Shown here one piece after another: positions 17,863-26,017 of a stretch of DNA of 64,000 bases. A program made the position numbers and the translations under genes. Source of the DNA: JACCYJ01 sp038198775 (lineage in GTDB: Bacteria > Actinomycetota > Actinomycetes > Propionibacteriales > Nocardioidaceae); the NCBI GenBank assembly GCA_038198775.1, contig JBBPZV010000044.1, positions 1 through 64,000 on the forward strand, given 5' to 3'. Numbering within the stretch: position 1 is the stretch's first letter; each line of letters opens with the position of its first letter. The notes below the pieces were generated by a model that saw only the letters and a program-made list of their open reading frames with translations, did no database searches and was not told the origin of the DNA.

Positions 17863-18137
17863 GGCCGGGCGGGGATCACCACCGCCATGGCGATGATGGC
17901 GATGCCGAGCACCACCATGATCACCGCGTCGCTGGTGGGCCGGCGGACCCGCAGCAGTCCAGAGATCCGGTCCGGGATGATAAGCCGTCCCGCGCCGCCG
18001 GCCAGCATCGCTGCGCCGCACAACCCGGCTCCGGCCCGCCACGGCCCGAAGGCGATCAGCGCCAGACCGGTGACCAAACCCACCAGCACCGCGGCGTACA
18101 TCAGGCTGCCGAGCTGGCGTCGGGGGGCGGCGCTCAT
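17859..18137 (-). CDS. DUF3017 small membrane protein
   Basis: 92-residue protein with three hydrophobic segments (about 12-30, 34-50 and 68-88) and a basic loop around PDRISGLLRVRR. Size, membrane pattern and position directly behind folD match DUF3017, an actinobacterial family without assigned function. The ATG overlaps the folD stop as ATGA. Confidence 0.8.
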   Translation of the reverse strand: MSAAPRRQLGSLMYAAVLVGLVTGLALIAFGPWRAGAGLCGAAMLAGGAGRLIIPDRISGLLRVRRPTSDAVIMVVLGIAIIAMAVVIPARP

Positions 18138-18991
18138 GTCGCGGCGCAGCTCCGCTCGGCCGCCTCGACGACGTTGCTGAGCAACATCGCCCGGGTCATG
18201 GGACCGACACCACCGGGATTGGGAGAGATCCAACCCGCGACCTCGGCGGTGTCGGCGGCGCCGTCGCCGCGGATGCCGCCGGGGCCGCGACTCACCCCCA
18301 CGTCGAGCACCGCGGCTCCCGGCTTGACCATGTCGGCGCTGACCAGATCCGGTACGCCGGCGGCGGCCACCACGATGTCCGCGCGGCGAACGTGCGCCGA
18401 CAGGTCCTTGGTGCCGGTGTGGCACAAGGTGACGGTGGCGTTCTCGCTCCGCCGCGTCAGCAGCAGCCCCAGCGAGCGGCCGACGGTGATGCCCCGGCCG
18501 ATGACGGTCACGTCGCGTCCCGCGATCTCGACGTCATGCCGGCGCAGCAGCTCGACGATGCCGCGCGGCGTGCACGGCACCGGAGCCGGACGCCCCAGCA
18601 CCAGCCAGCCCAGGTTGGTGGGGTGCAGACCGTCGGCGTCCTTGGCCGGGTCGACGCGGGCCAGCACCTCGTGGTCGTCGAGACCGCGCGGCAGCGGCAG
18701 CTGGACGAGGTAGCCGGTGCAGGCGGGATCGGCGTTGAGCTGGTCGACCACGTCCTCGACGGCCTGCTGAGTCGCGTCGACGGGGAGATCGACGCGCAGG
18801 GAGCGGATGCCGATCTCGGCGCAGTCGCGATGCTTGCCGGCCACGTACCAGCGGCTGCCCGGGTCGTCGCCGACCAGGATGGTTCCGAGCCCCGGGGTGA
18901 CGCCCCGCTCGCGCAGCCGCACCACCCGTACGCGCAGCTCCGCCTTGATCGCCGCGGCCGTCGCCTTGCCGTCCAGGATCGCTGCGGTCAC
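18134..18991 (-). CDS. folD: Bifunctional methylenetetrahydrofolate dehydrogenase/cyclohydrolase
   Basis: 285-residue FolD, interconverting 5,10-methylene-, methenyl- and 10-formyl-tetrahydrofolate with NADP+. The catalytic YVAGKHRDC (Tyr and Lys of the Y-x3-K motif) lies near 48-56; DADGLHPTNLG near 115-125, PCTPRGIVELL near 136-146, and the Rossmann motif VIGRGITVGRSLG near 159-171. GTG start at 18989-18991, with AGACT about 8 nt upstream and no strong Shine-Dalgarno. It supplies 10-formyl-THF to PurN and PurH. The expected purH-folD adjacency is broken by the nuclease gene at 19185-20159. Confidence 0.95.
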   Translation of the reverse strand: MTAAILDGKATAAAIKAELRVRVVRLRERGVTPGLGTILVGDDPGSRWYVAGKHRDCAEIGIRSLRVDLPVDATQQAVEDVVDQLNADPACTGYLVQLPLPRGLDDHEVLARVDPAKDADGLHPTNLGWLVLGRPAPVPCTPRGIVELLRRHDVEIAGRDVTVIGRGITVGRSLGLLLTRRSENATVTLCHTGTKDLSAHVRRADIVVAAAGVPDLVSADMVKPGAAVLDVGVSRGPGGIRGDGAADTAEVAGWISPNPGGVGPMTRAMLLSNVVEAAERSCAAT

Positions 18992-19065
18992 GGGCCCGCA
19001 GTCTGTCACGCCCTCCCCTCGCCGCCGGCTCCTGACCACCCACCCCGCCGCCGGCATCCGAATCC

Positions 19066-19126
19066 GTCGAGTGGCGCAAATCGGTGGCTACCGAGTGAGC
19101 GCACCCGCCGATCTGCGCCACTCGAC
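19066..19126. repeat. Hairpin repeat 1 (between folD and the nuclease gene)
   Basis: Arms of 19 nt: GTCGAGTGGCGCAAATCGG at 19066-19084 and CCGATCTGCGCCACTCGAC at 19108-19126, with 18 of 19 positions pairing and a 23-nt loop. The arms recur around hairpin 2 at 20188-20247. Its position is 5' of the nuclease gene and upstream of folD on the other strand. Confidence 0.85.
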
Positions 19127-19184
19127 GATCCACAGCTGCGATCGTGGCACCCCGCCGCGGCCCGTCGGCGACAACGCTCGGCTT

Positions 19185-20159
19185 ATGGTGACCGGCGAGC
19201 GTGAAGTCCGAGTACGCAACGCCGCCCAGCACGGGTTGACGATCGGCCAGCTGCGCGGTCCGACGTGGACCAGCCCGGCCGAGGGCGTACGCCTTCGGAC
19301 CACGGACTCCGAGCAGCTGTGGCGCCGCTGCCGCGCCATCCAGCTGCTGCTCCCAGACGACGCGGTGTTCACCCACCTCACCAGCGCCCTACTCCGTCGG
19401 TTCTGGCTGCCCCGGCTGCCTCAGTTGGTGATCGCCTGCACCGACGGTGCGGCGCCCCACCTAAACCGGCGAGGGGTCTATGTCCGGCGCTGTGACATCC
19501 CGCCTGGCCACCGCGAGAACCGTAGCGGCCTCCGCATTGCGAGCGCGCCCTGGACCCTGGTGGAGCTGGCGGAGCTCTTCTCACTGGTCGACTTGGTGGT
19601 GGCCATGGATGCCGCCCTGCACTCCGGGCAGTGTTCATACGCCCAGCTGGTCGCGGCGGCTGTTCCACGACGCCGGGGGGTGCGTGTCTACCGCCGGGCG
19701 CTCGGGTTGTGCGACGGTCGCAGCGAGTCCCCCTGGGAGACGGTGCTGCGCCTCCTGCACGTCTTGGCCGGCATCCCGGGGGTGCTGCCGCAGGGTCTCG
19801 TCCGCGACACCACCGGAGTCGTGGTCGCCAGGGCAGACCTCCGGGTCGGCCCGACACGGCTCCATGAGTACGACGGCGCCCACCACCGTGACCGCAGCCA
19901 GCATCGCGCCGACCTGCGCCGCGACAAGGCGCTCGCCAGGTTGGGCATCGAGCGATACGGCTACACCGACATCGAGATTCACCGGGGCGCAGCGCAGATC
20001 ATTCGGGACGCTGAGGACGCGCTCGGGCTGGCTCACGACCCGGCTCGCCTGCACGCCTGGCTGACAGCATACGGGCAGTCGAGCTACTCCGTACGTGGCG
20101 CCGCGGCCCTGGCCACCCGGTTCCGCCGCCTCGAACGATGGGTCCCGCCCCGGCGGTGA
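19185..20159 (+). CDS. DUF559/Vsr-like PD-(D/E)XK nuclease-fold protein
   Basis: 324 residues. The N-terminal 190 residues resemble the AbiEi-type antitoxin/winged-helix domain often fused to DUF559 (NAAQHGLTIGQLRGP near 13-27). The C-terminal DUF559 domain has the candidate nuclease residues in order: Glu in SPWETVL, Asp in VARADLRVG, and the acidic pair in HEYDGAHHR. These are Vsr/PD-(D/E)XK-like; activity is inferred. It lies alone on the plus strand between folD and purH, which are normally neighbours, and is bracketed by related hairpins. ATG at 19185; a GTG follows at once and is an alternative. The role (defence, repair, selfish element) is open. Confidence 0.75.
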   Translation: MVTGEREVRVRNAAQHGLTIGQLRGPTWTSPAEGVRLRTTDSEQLWRRCRAIQLLLPDDAVFTHLTSALLRRFWLPRLPQLVIACTDGAAPHLNRRGVYVRRCDIPPGHRENRSGLRIASAPWTLVELAELFSLVDLVVAMDAALHSGQCSYAQLVAAAVPRRRGVRVYRRALGLCDGRSESPWETVLRLLHVLAGIPGVLPQGLVRDTTGVVVARADLRVGPTRLHEYDGAHHRDRSQHRADLRRDKALARLGIERYGYTDIEIHRGAAQIIRDAEDALGLAHDPARLHAWLTAYGQSSYSVRGAAALATRFRRLERWVPPRR

Positions 20160-20187
20160 ATGCGCCACCCCGGGCCGGGCTCCCTGG

Positions 20188-20247
20188 CCGAGTGGCGCAA
20201 ATCGGTCCCGGACTCCGCCGATCAGCTGCAGGTTTGCGCCACTCGAC
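20188..20247. repeat. Hairpin repeat 2 (between the nuclease gene and purH)
   Basis: The left arm CCGAGTGGCGCAAATCGG at 20188-20205 is the same as in hairpin 1 apart from its outermost base. The right arm is CCGAT at 20218-20222, about ten inserted bases, then TTTGCGCCACTCGAC at 20233-20247. It sits between two convergent stops and could also act as a bidirectional terminator. Confidence 0.8.
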
Positions 20248-20295
20248 AACCCCCCCGGGCGGCGCGCGCGCGGCTGTGTGAACGGTGGCCGCCGG

Positions 20296-21861
20296 TCAGT
20301 GGAGGAAGTGGCGGGCGCCGGTGAGGTACATGGAGACGCCCGCCTCTCGCAGCGCCGCCACCACCTCCTCGTCGCGCACCGACCCGCCCGGCTGCACCAC
20401 CGCCTGCACCCCCGCGTCGGCCAGCACCTGCACCCCGTCGGGAAACGGGAAGTACGCGTCGGAGGCGGCAACCGCGCCGTGCGCCCGTTCCCCGGCCCGC
20501 CAGATCGCCAACCGGGCCGAGTCGACGCGGTTGACCTGGCCCATCCCGACGCCGACGGTTGCCAGGTCCGCGGCGAGGACGATCGCGTTGGACTTCACCG
20601 CCCGGCAGGCGCGCCACGCGAAGGCAAGGTCCGCGAGCATCCGCTCGCCGAGCGCCTCGCCGCTCACAAGCTGCCACCGGCAGGGGTCGTCACCCGGCGC
20701 CTGGAAGCGGTCCGACCGCTGCGCCAGTGCACCTCCGCTGACCGGCCGCCACTCCACCCGCTCATCCTCCGGCGACGGCTCGCAGACCAGCAGCCGGACG
20801 CTCTTCTTCCGCGTCAACACCTCGAGCGCGCCGGGATCGAAGCCTGGTGCCACCACCACCTCGGTGAAGACGTCCGCCACCTGCCGGGCCATCGCCTCGC
20901 TCACCGGGCGGTTGGTGGCGATGACCCCACCGAACGCCGAGACCGGATCGCACGCGTGGGCCTTGGCGTGGGCAGCGGCAACGTCGGCGGCGACGGCCAG
21001 CCCGCACGGGTTGGTGTGCTTGATGATCGCGACGGCCGGCTCGCCGAAGTCGTACGCCGCGCGATGGGCCGCCTGCGCGTCGACGTAGTTGTTGTACGAC
21101 ATCTCCTTGCCATGCAGCTGCTCGGCCTGCGCCAGTCCGGGCGGGCCGTCCACGTCGGCGTACAACGCTGCCTGCTGGTGCGGGTTCTCGCCGTAGCGCA
21201 GCACCGCCGCGCGCTGCAAGGTCACACCGGCGAACTCAGGCCACGTCTCGCCGGGCGGCGCGGCCAGTTCCCGCGCGAACCACCCGGCCACGTCGACGTC
21301 GTACGCGGCGGTGTGCCCGAACGCCTCGGCGGCCAGAAGCCGCCGTTGCGTCAGCGAGAACCCGCCGGCGCCGACGGCGGCCAGCACCTCGCCGTAGCGG
21401 CCCGGGGACACCACGACGGCGACGTTGGCGTGGTTCTTGGCCGCGGCCCGCAGCATCGCCGGTCCGCCGATGTCGATCTGCTCCACGCACTCGTCGTGGC
21501 CGGCGCCCGAGCGTACGGTCGAGCGAAACGGGTAGAGGTTGGCGACCACCAGCTCGAACGCGTCGATGCCGAGCCGGTCGAGCTGGGCTCGGTGTTCGGG
21601 CACCCGCAAGTCCGCCAGGATGCCGGCGTGGACCGCCGGGTGCAGCGTCTTCACCCGGCCGTCGAGGCACTCGGGGAAGCCGGTCACTTCCTCGACCGGC
21701 GTCACCCCCACCCCGGCCGCGGCGATCCGTTGGGCCGTCGAGCCTGTCGCCACCAGCGTGACCCCGGCCTCGGACAAGCCGCGGGCCAGCCGCTCGAGGC
21801 CGGTCTTGTCGTACACCGACAACAGCGCCCGGCGTACCGGTCGGCGCAGCTCGTCGCTCAT
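20296..21861 (-). CDS. purH: Bifunctional AICAR formyltransferase/IMP cyclohydrolase
   Basis: 521 residues, full length for PurH; it catalyses the last two steps to IMP. The N-terminal IMP cyclohydrolase (MGS-like fold, about 1-200) has SVYDKTGLERLARGL, VTGFPECLDGRVKTLHP near 60-76, and DIGGPAMLRAAAKNH near 128-142. The C-terminal transformylase has GKEMSYNNYVDAQAA near 249-263, the catalytic Lys-His in IKHTNPCGLA near 278-287, and a terminus ending TGARHFLH. ATG start at 21859-21861 overlaps the purN stop (ATGA). Confidence 0.97.
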   Translation of the reverse strand: MSDELRRPVRRALLSVYDKTGLERLARGLSEAGVTLVATGSTAQRIAAAGVGVTPVEEVTGFPECLDGRVKTLHPAVHAGILADLRVPEHRAQLDRLGIDAFELVVANLYPFRSTVRSGAGHDECVEQIDIGGPAMLRAAAKNHANVAVVVSPGRYGEVLAAVGAGGFSLTQRRLLAAEAFGHTAAYDVDVAGWFARELAAPPGETWPEFAGVTLQRAAVLRYGENPHQQAALYADVDGPPGLAQAEQLHGKEMSYNNYVDAQAAHRAAYDFGEPAVAIIKHTNPCGLAVAADVAAAHAKAHACDPVSAFGGVIATNRPVSEAMARQVADVFTEVVVAPGFDPGALEVLTRKKSVRLLVCEPSPEDERVEWRPVSGGALAQRSDRFQAPGDDPCRWQLVSGEALGERMLADLAFAWRACRAVKSNAIVLAADLATVGVGMGQVNRVDSARLAIWRAGERAHGAVAASDAYFPFPDGVQVLADAGVQAVVQPGGSVRDEEVVAALREAGVSMYLTGARHFLH

Positions 21862-22490
21862 CCGATCGTGACCCTTCTGCCGTCGACGGTGTAGCCCTCA
21901 CGGACCATCCGGCCCACGGTCTCGACGAGCATCGCCTGCTCGGCGGCCTTGATCCTCTCGTGCAGCGACTCGGCGTCGTCGTCACCCTCCACCGCCACCA
22001 CGCACTGCGCCACGATCGGACCGGTGTCGACGCCGGCGTCGACGACGAACAGCGTCGCCCCGCTGAGCTGCACCCCGTACTCGAGCGCCGTTGCGGGCGC
22101 GTGCATGCCGGGAAAGGCCGGCAGCAGCGACGGATGCGTGTTGACCGTCCGGCCATCGAAGCGGTCCAGGAACGCCGGCCCGGTGAGCTTGAGGAAGCCA
22201 GCGAGCACGACCAGGTCGGGCCGATACTCGGCGACCCGGTCGGCCAGGGCGCGGTCCCACCCCTCTCGTCCCACGAAGTCCCCGACGCGTAGCACGAACG
22301 TGGGTACGCCGCTCCGCTCGGCGCGGCGCAGCGCCTCGCTGCCGCCGCGGTCGGAGCCCACCGCCACGACGCGAGCGCCGTACGCGGGGTCGGCCCCCGC
22401 ACCGAGCAGCGCCTGCAGGTTCGTCCCGGTGCCGGAGGCGAGCACGACGAGTCGGGCGGGGGGTCGGGCGGGGGCGTACGACGACGACAC
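21858..22490 (-). CDS. purN: Phosphoribosylglycinamide formyltransferase 1
   Basis: 210-residue 10-formyl-THF-dependent GAR transformylase, third step of purine synthesis. Visible are the substrate loop ASGTGTNLQALL near 18-29, VVLAGFLKLTGPAFLDRF near 94-111, the catalytic Asn-His in VNTHPSLLPAFPGMHA near 117-132 and the Asp in VDAGVDTGPIVAQ near 151-163. GTG start at 22488-22490, 4 bp after the DUF6350 stop; the Shine-Dalgarno is weak, so coupling to upstream translation is likely. Confidence 0.95.
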   Translation of the reverse strand: MSSSYAPARPPARLVVLASGTGTNLQALLGAGADPAYGARVVAVGSDRGGSEALRRAERSGVPTFVLRVGDFVGREGWDRALADRVAEYRPDLVVLAGFLKLTGPAFLDRFDGRTVNTHPSLLPAFPGMHAPATALEYGVQLSGATLFVVDAGVDTGPIVAQCVVAVEGDDDAESLHERIKAAEQAMLVETVGRMVREGYTVDGRRVTIG

Positions 22491-22494
22491 GGGA

Positions 22495-23667
22495 TCAGAG
22501 TCTGGCGGCGAGACGAGTGGCAGCGCCACCGGCCACCCCGCCGAGCGCCAACAAGGCGGGGGCGGCCAGGACCGCCCACAGGTGCGGACCGAACGCCGCC
22601 ATCCTGCCGGGCCCGAGACTGCCACCAGAAGCCGCCATTGCAATTCCCGCGCAGACGCCGGCCAGGGCCCCGGCCAGGGCCCCCCGCAGGCACGCGCGGG
22701 CGTATCCGTCGACCGGATGGGCGCGCATCGCCCATACGCCGGCCGCGACACCGCAGCAGAGCGGGAGCGCCAGGAGCACCGCGACCAGCGCCGGAGGCGG
22801 TGCGGTCTGCGGCAGCGCCGCGAACCACGGTACGGCCGGCACCGCGCCCAGCTGCACCGACGTCAGGCTCACCGACGTGCCGACGCCCAGCACGAGCCCG
22901 GGTCCCAGCAGCACGGAGATCGTGAGCAGCACCGCGTTGGGCGCCACGAGCAGGCAGCCCAGCAGGAGCAGCAGCCCACCGGGCACGCCGAGGTGCAGCG
23001 TCGAGAGCAGCTGGCGCAGCTGCCCGAGATGCCCGAGCAACGAGGCGGCCAGGACCAGGGACGCCACTGCGCCGAGAGCCCCCAACCCGCGGATCGCGCC
23101 GTGACCGGCGGACCGGACATCGATCGGCAGCCGGGCCTGCCAGACTCGGTCGATTCCACCCGCCCGGGCGGCGCCAGCTGCCGCGACCGAACCCGAGAGC
23201 ACGAACGCCGTGGGCACCAGGCGGGGCATCGAGACCGTGAGCGTGGGCGTGGAAACCAGCAGCGCGACCACGGTCGCCACCACCGCGTACGCCGCCCCGG
23301 CAGCGGATCCGATCTCGGCGATCGACCGGGGGCCGCCGCCGGAGACCGACCAGGCCCACCGCCCACCCCACCAGGCCGCCGAGAGCACCACCGCGGTCAG
23401 CCCCCACGGGACGACTCCGACGTGGGCGCCCGGGACGTCGAGACCGGACCCGAGGGCCAGCAGCCAGCCGACGCCCCCCGCGCGGAGCGCGTCGGCCACC
23501 GTGCCCCCGGTGCCTGCCAGCCAAGCCAGCACCGCCAGTCCGCCGCAAGCGAGCACCCCGGCGCAGCCGGCCACCGCGCCGGCGAGGGCTCCGGTGATCC
23601 ATCCCGGTGGCCGGCCCGCGTCGGCGCGGCGCAGGACGGGCTCGATCCGGCTCAGCAGGTCGGTCAT
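22495..23667 (-). CDS. DUF6350 polytopic membrane protein
   Basis: 390 residues, almost entirely hydrophobic, with roughly ten to eleven membrane segments rich in Ala, Gly, Val and Leu. Its place between sucD and purN matches DUF6350, an actinobacterial membrane family of unknown function that keeps this position. The ATG at 23665-23667 is preferred over a TTG three codons upstream. It is probably the first gene of the purN-purH transcript. No catalytic motif is recognisable. Confidence 0.78.
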   Translation of the reverse strand: MTDLLSRIEPVLRRADAGRPPGWITGALAGAVAGCAGVLACGGLAVLAWLAGTGGTVADALRAGGVGWLLALGSGLDVPGAHVGVVPWGLTAVVLSAAWWGGRWAWSVSGGGPRSIAEIGSAAGAAYAVVATVVALLVSTPTLTVSMPRLVPTAFVLSGSVAAAGAARAGGIDRVWQARLPIDVRSAGHGAIRGLGALGAVASLVLAASLLGHLGQLRQLLSTLHLGVPGGLLLLLGCLLVAPNAVLLTISVLLGPGLVLGVGTSVSLTSVQLGAVPAVPWFAALPQTAPPPALVAVLLALPLCCGVAAGVWAMRAHPVDGYARACLRGALAGALAGVCAGIAMAASGGSLGPGRMAAFGPHLWAVLAAPALLALGGVAGGAATRLAARL

Positions 23668-23729
23668 CGTCGGCAATCGTCACCCACCGGCGGCGTCGGC
23701 CACCGCAGGCGCACCGGGGACGGCTGTGC

Positions 23730-24617
23730 TCAGCCGAGGCCGGCGATGACCTCCCGCATCAGCTGCGCGGTCTCCGACGGTGTCCTCCCGACCTGCACAC
23801 CGGCGGCCTCGAGCGCCGCCTTCTTTGACTCCGCGGTACCCGACGACCCGGAGACGATCGCCCCCGCATGACCCATGGTCTTGCCCTCCGGCGCGGTGAA
23901 ACCGGCGACGTACGCCACCACCGGCTTGCCGATGTTGGCCTCGATGTACGCTGCGGCGCGTTCCTCGGCGTCACCACCGATCTCGCCGACCAGGATGACC
24001 GCGTCGGTGCCGGGGTCGTCCTCGAACGCCTGCAGGCAGTCGACGTGGGTGGTGCCGATGATGGGGTCCCCACCGATCCCCACCGTGGTGCTGAAGCCGA
24101 TGTCGCGGAGCTCGTACATCATCTGGTACGTCAGCGTGCCGGACTTGCTGACCAGCCCGATCCGGCCGGCGGTGGTGATGTCGGCCGGGATGATCCCCGC
24201 GTTCGACGCGCCGGGTGAGGCGATGCCGGGGCAGTTGGGTCCGATGACGCGGGTGCGCCCGGAGGCCTGGGCCGCGGTGAAGAACGCGGCGGTGTCGTGC
24301 ACGGGAACACCCTCGGTGATGACCACGACGAGCGGCATCTCGGCTTCGACCGCTTCCAGGACCGCGTCCCTGGTGAACGCCGGAGGTACGAACGCGACCG
24401 ACACGTCGGCCCGGGTCGCGTCCATCGCCTCGGCCACCGTCGCGAAGACCGGCAGCGTCGTGACGTCGAACTCGACGCGGGTCCCGGCCTTGCGGGCGTT
24501 GACGCCGCCGACCACCCGGGTTCCCGCCGCCAGCATCCGAGCGGTGTGCTTGGAGCCCTCGGACCCCGTCATCCCCTGCACGATGATCGTGCTGTCCTTG
24601 TCGAGGAAGATGGCCAT
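23730..24617 (-). CDS. sucD: Succinate--CoA ligase, alpha subunit
   Basis: 295 residues; binds CoA and carries the phospho-histidine intermediate. The CoA-binding segment IIVQGMTGSEGSKHT lies near 11-25, GPNCPGIASPG near 126-136, and the active-site His250 in KTMGHAGAIVSG. ATG at 24615-24617, 3 bp after the sucC stop, so the subunits are co-translated. The reaction converts succinyl-CoA plus NDP and Pi to succinate plus NTP. Confidence 0.97.
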   Translation of the reverse strand: MAIFLDKDSTIIVQGMTGSEGSKHTARMLAAGTRVVGGVNARKAGTRVEFDVTTLPVFATVAEAMDATRADVSVAFVPPAFTRDAVLEAVEAEMPLVVVITEGVPVHDTAAFFTAAQASGRTRVIGPNCPGIASPGASNAGIIPADITTAGRIGLVSKSGTLTYQMMYELRDIGFSTTVGIGGDPIIGTTHVDCLQAFEDDPGTDAVILVGEIGGDAEERAAAYIEANIGKPVVAYVAGFTAPEGKTMGHAGAIVSGSSGTAESKKAALEAAGVQVGRTPSETAQLMREVIAGLG

Positions 24618-24620
24618 CGC

Positions 24621-25826
24621 TCAGGCTCCCCGGTTGGCGGCTGCCAGCTCGGCGGCCCGGCGTGCCGCTCCGTCCATCGTGTCGACCTGCTCGACGCCGG
24701 GGAGCCCCGCCGCGGAGAGGATCTCCCGGGCCTGCTCGGCGTTGTTGCCGTCGAGGCGGACCACCAGCGGCTTGGTCACCGGCTCGCCGCGGTCCGCGAG
24801 CAGTCGGAAGGCGGACACGATGCCGTCCGCTACCGCGTCGCAGGAGGTGATGCCGCCGAAGACGTTGACGAAGACGCTGGTGACGGCGGGGTCACCGAGG
24901 ACGATCTCGAGCCCGTCGGCCATCACCTGCGCGGAGGCCCCCCCACCGATGTCGAGGAAGTTCGCCGGCTTCACCGGGTCGTCGTCCTGCCCGTCGGCGA
25001 GCTGTTCGCCCGCGTACGCCACGACGTCCAGCGTCGACATGACCAGCCCGGCACCGTTGCCGATGATGCCGACCTCACCGTCGAGCTTGACGTAGTTGAG
25101 GTCCTTCTCGGCCGCCCGCGACTCCAGCGAGTCCGCGTCGTCGTCGGCGGTGTCGAACCGTGCGTGGCCGGGATGGCGGAACGCCGCGTTGGCGTCCAGC
25201 GTCATCTTGGCGTCCAGCGCCTCGAGGCTGCCGTCCCGCAGGCGCCCCAGCGGGTTGACCTCCACCAAGGTGGCGTCCTCGGCGATGAACACGTCCCACA
25301 GCCTGCGGACCAGGTCGACCGCGGCTTCGGCGAGCTCGGCGGGGAAACGGGCCGCTGCGACGATCTCCCGCGCGGTGACCTCGTCGACCCCGGCCGCGGG
25401 GTCGATCCTCACCCGGGCGACGGCGTCGGGGTGGGTGCGGGCGACCTCCTCGATCTCCACCCCGCCCTCGACGCTGGCGATCGAGAGGTACGCCCGGTTG
25501 GACCGGTCGACGAGGTAGGAGAAGTAGTACTCGGCGGCGATGTCCACCGCGGGCGCGACCAGCACCCGGCGTACGGTCATGCCCTTGATCGACATGCCGA
25601 GGATGCCCGCGGCGAGCTCGCGGGCCTGCTGCGGGTCCTCGGCCACCTTCACCCCGCCGGCCTTGCCTCGGCCACCGGCCTTGACCTGCGCCTTGACCAC
25701 GACGCGGCCGCCGAGTGCTTCCGCCGCCGCCTCGGCCTGGTCCGGGGTCTCGGCGACCTCGCCGACGTTCACCGGAACGTCGTGCGCGGCGAACAGCTGC
25801 TTGGCCTGGTACTCCATCAAGTCCAT
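24621..25826 (-). CDS. sucC: Succinate--CoA ligase, beta subunit
   Basis: 401 residues with an N-terminal ATP-grasp fold that binds the nucleotide: MEYQAKQLFAAHDVPV at 4-19, VVKAQVKAGGRGKAGGVKV near 41-59, VEVNPLG near 196-202, GNGAGLVMSTLD near 257-268 and the C-terminal NVFGGITSCDAVADG near 319-333. Start at ATG 25824-25826. The 190-bp gap upstream holds its promoter and the 79-nt repeat copy B. Confidence 0.97.
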   Translation of the reverse strand: MDLMEYQAKQLFAAHDVPVNVGEVAETPDQAEAAAEALGGRVVVKAQVKAGGRGKAGGVKVAEDPQQARELAAGILGMSIKGMTVRRVLVAPAVDIAAEYYFSYLVDRSNRAYLSIASVEGGVEIEEVARTHPDAVARVRIDPAAGVDEVTAREIVAAARFPAELAEAAVDLVRRLWDVFIAEDATLVEVNPLGRLRDGSLEALDAKMTLDANAAFRHPGHARFDTADDDADSLESRAAEKDLNYVKLDGEVGIIGNGAGLVMSTLDVVAYAGEQLADGQDDDPVKPANFLDIGGGASAQVMADGLEIVLGDPAVTSVFVNVFGGITSCDAVADGIVSAFRLLADRGEPVTKPLVVRLDGNNAEQAREILSAAGLPGVEQVDTMDGAARRAAELAAANRGA

Positions 25827-25929
25827 GTGTCGCCCGTCCGGGGTTCGGCGCTGGTGCGGCGGACTCTAGTCCCGGGCGGCGTTGCCCGGGTCCGGGGGCG
25901 GCGTCGTACCCGCGCACCGTGCCGCGGCC

Positions 25930-26008
25930 ACTTCCATTGGCGTACGGACACTTCCAACAGGTTGCGCGCCATTGGAAGCGTTGCTATCCCAGGTGAACAT
26001 GGGATAGC
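25930..26008 (+). repeat. 79-nt structured intergenic repeat, copy B
   Basis: Plus-strand partner of the element at 13268-13346: same length, no gaps, about 75% identical. It ends in GCTATCCCAGGT-GA-ACATGGGATAGC (25983-26008), a near-perfect palindrome, preceded by the inverted pair CTTCCAA/TTGGAAG. The palindrome lies 9 nt after the stop of the B12-binding subunit gene, in the same gene-relative orientation as copy A has to the GNAT gene. Confidence 0.75.
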
Positions 26009-26017
26009 GGCAAGGCC

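Noticed and set aside
18807..19184. Upstream extension of the DUF559-type nuclease frame
   Set aside because: It runs through hairpin 1 and antisense over folD, with no family similarity before the ATG at 19185.
19066..20247. Hairpin pair as a CRISPR array or as ordinary terminators only
   Set aside because: There are just two copies about 1.1 kb apart with no spacers, so not CRISPR. Hairpin 1 lies upstream of folD and of the nuclease gene, where a terminator makes little sense.
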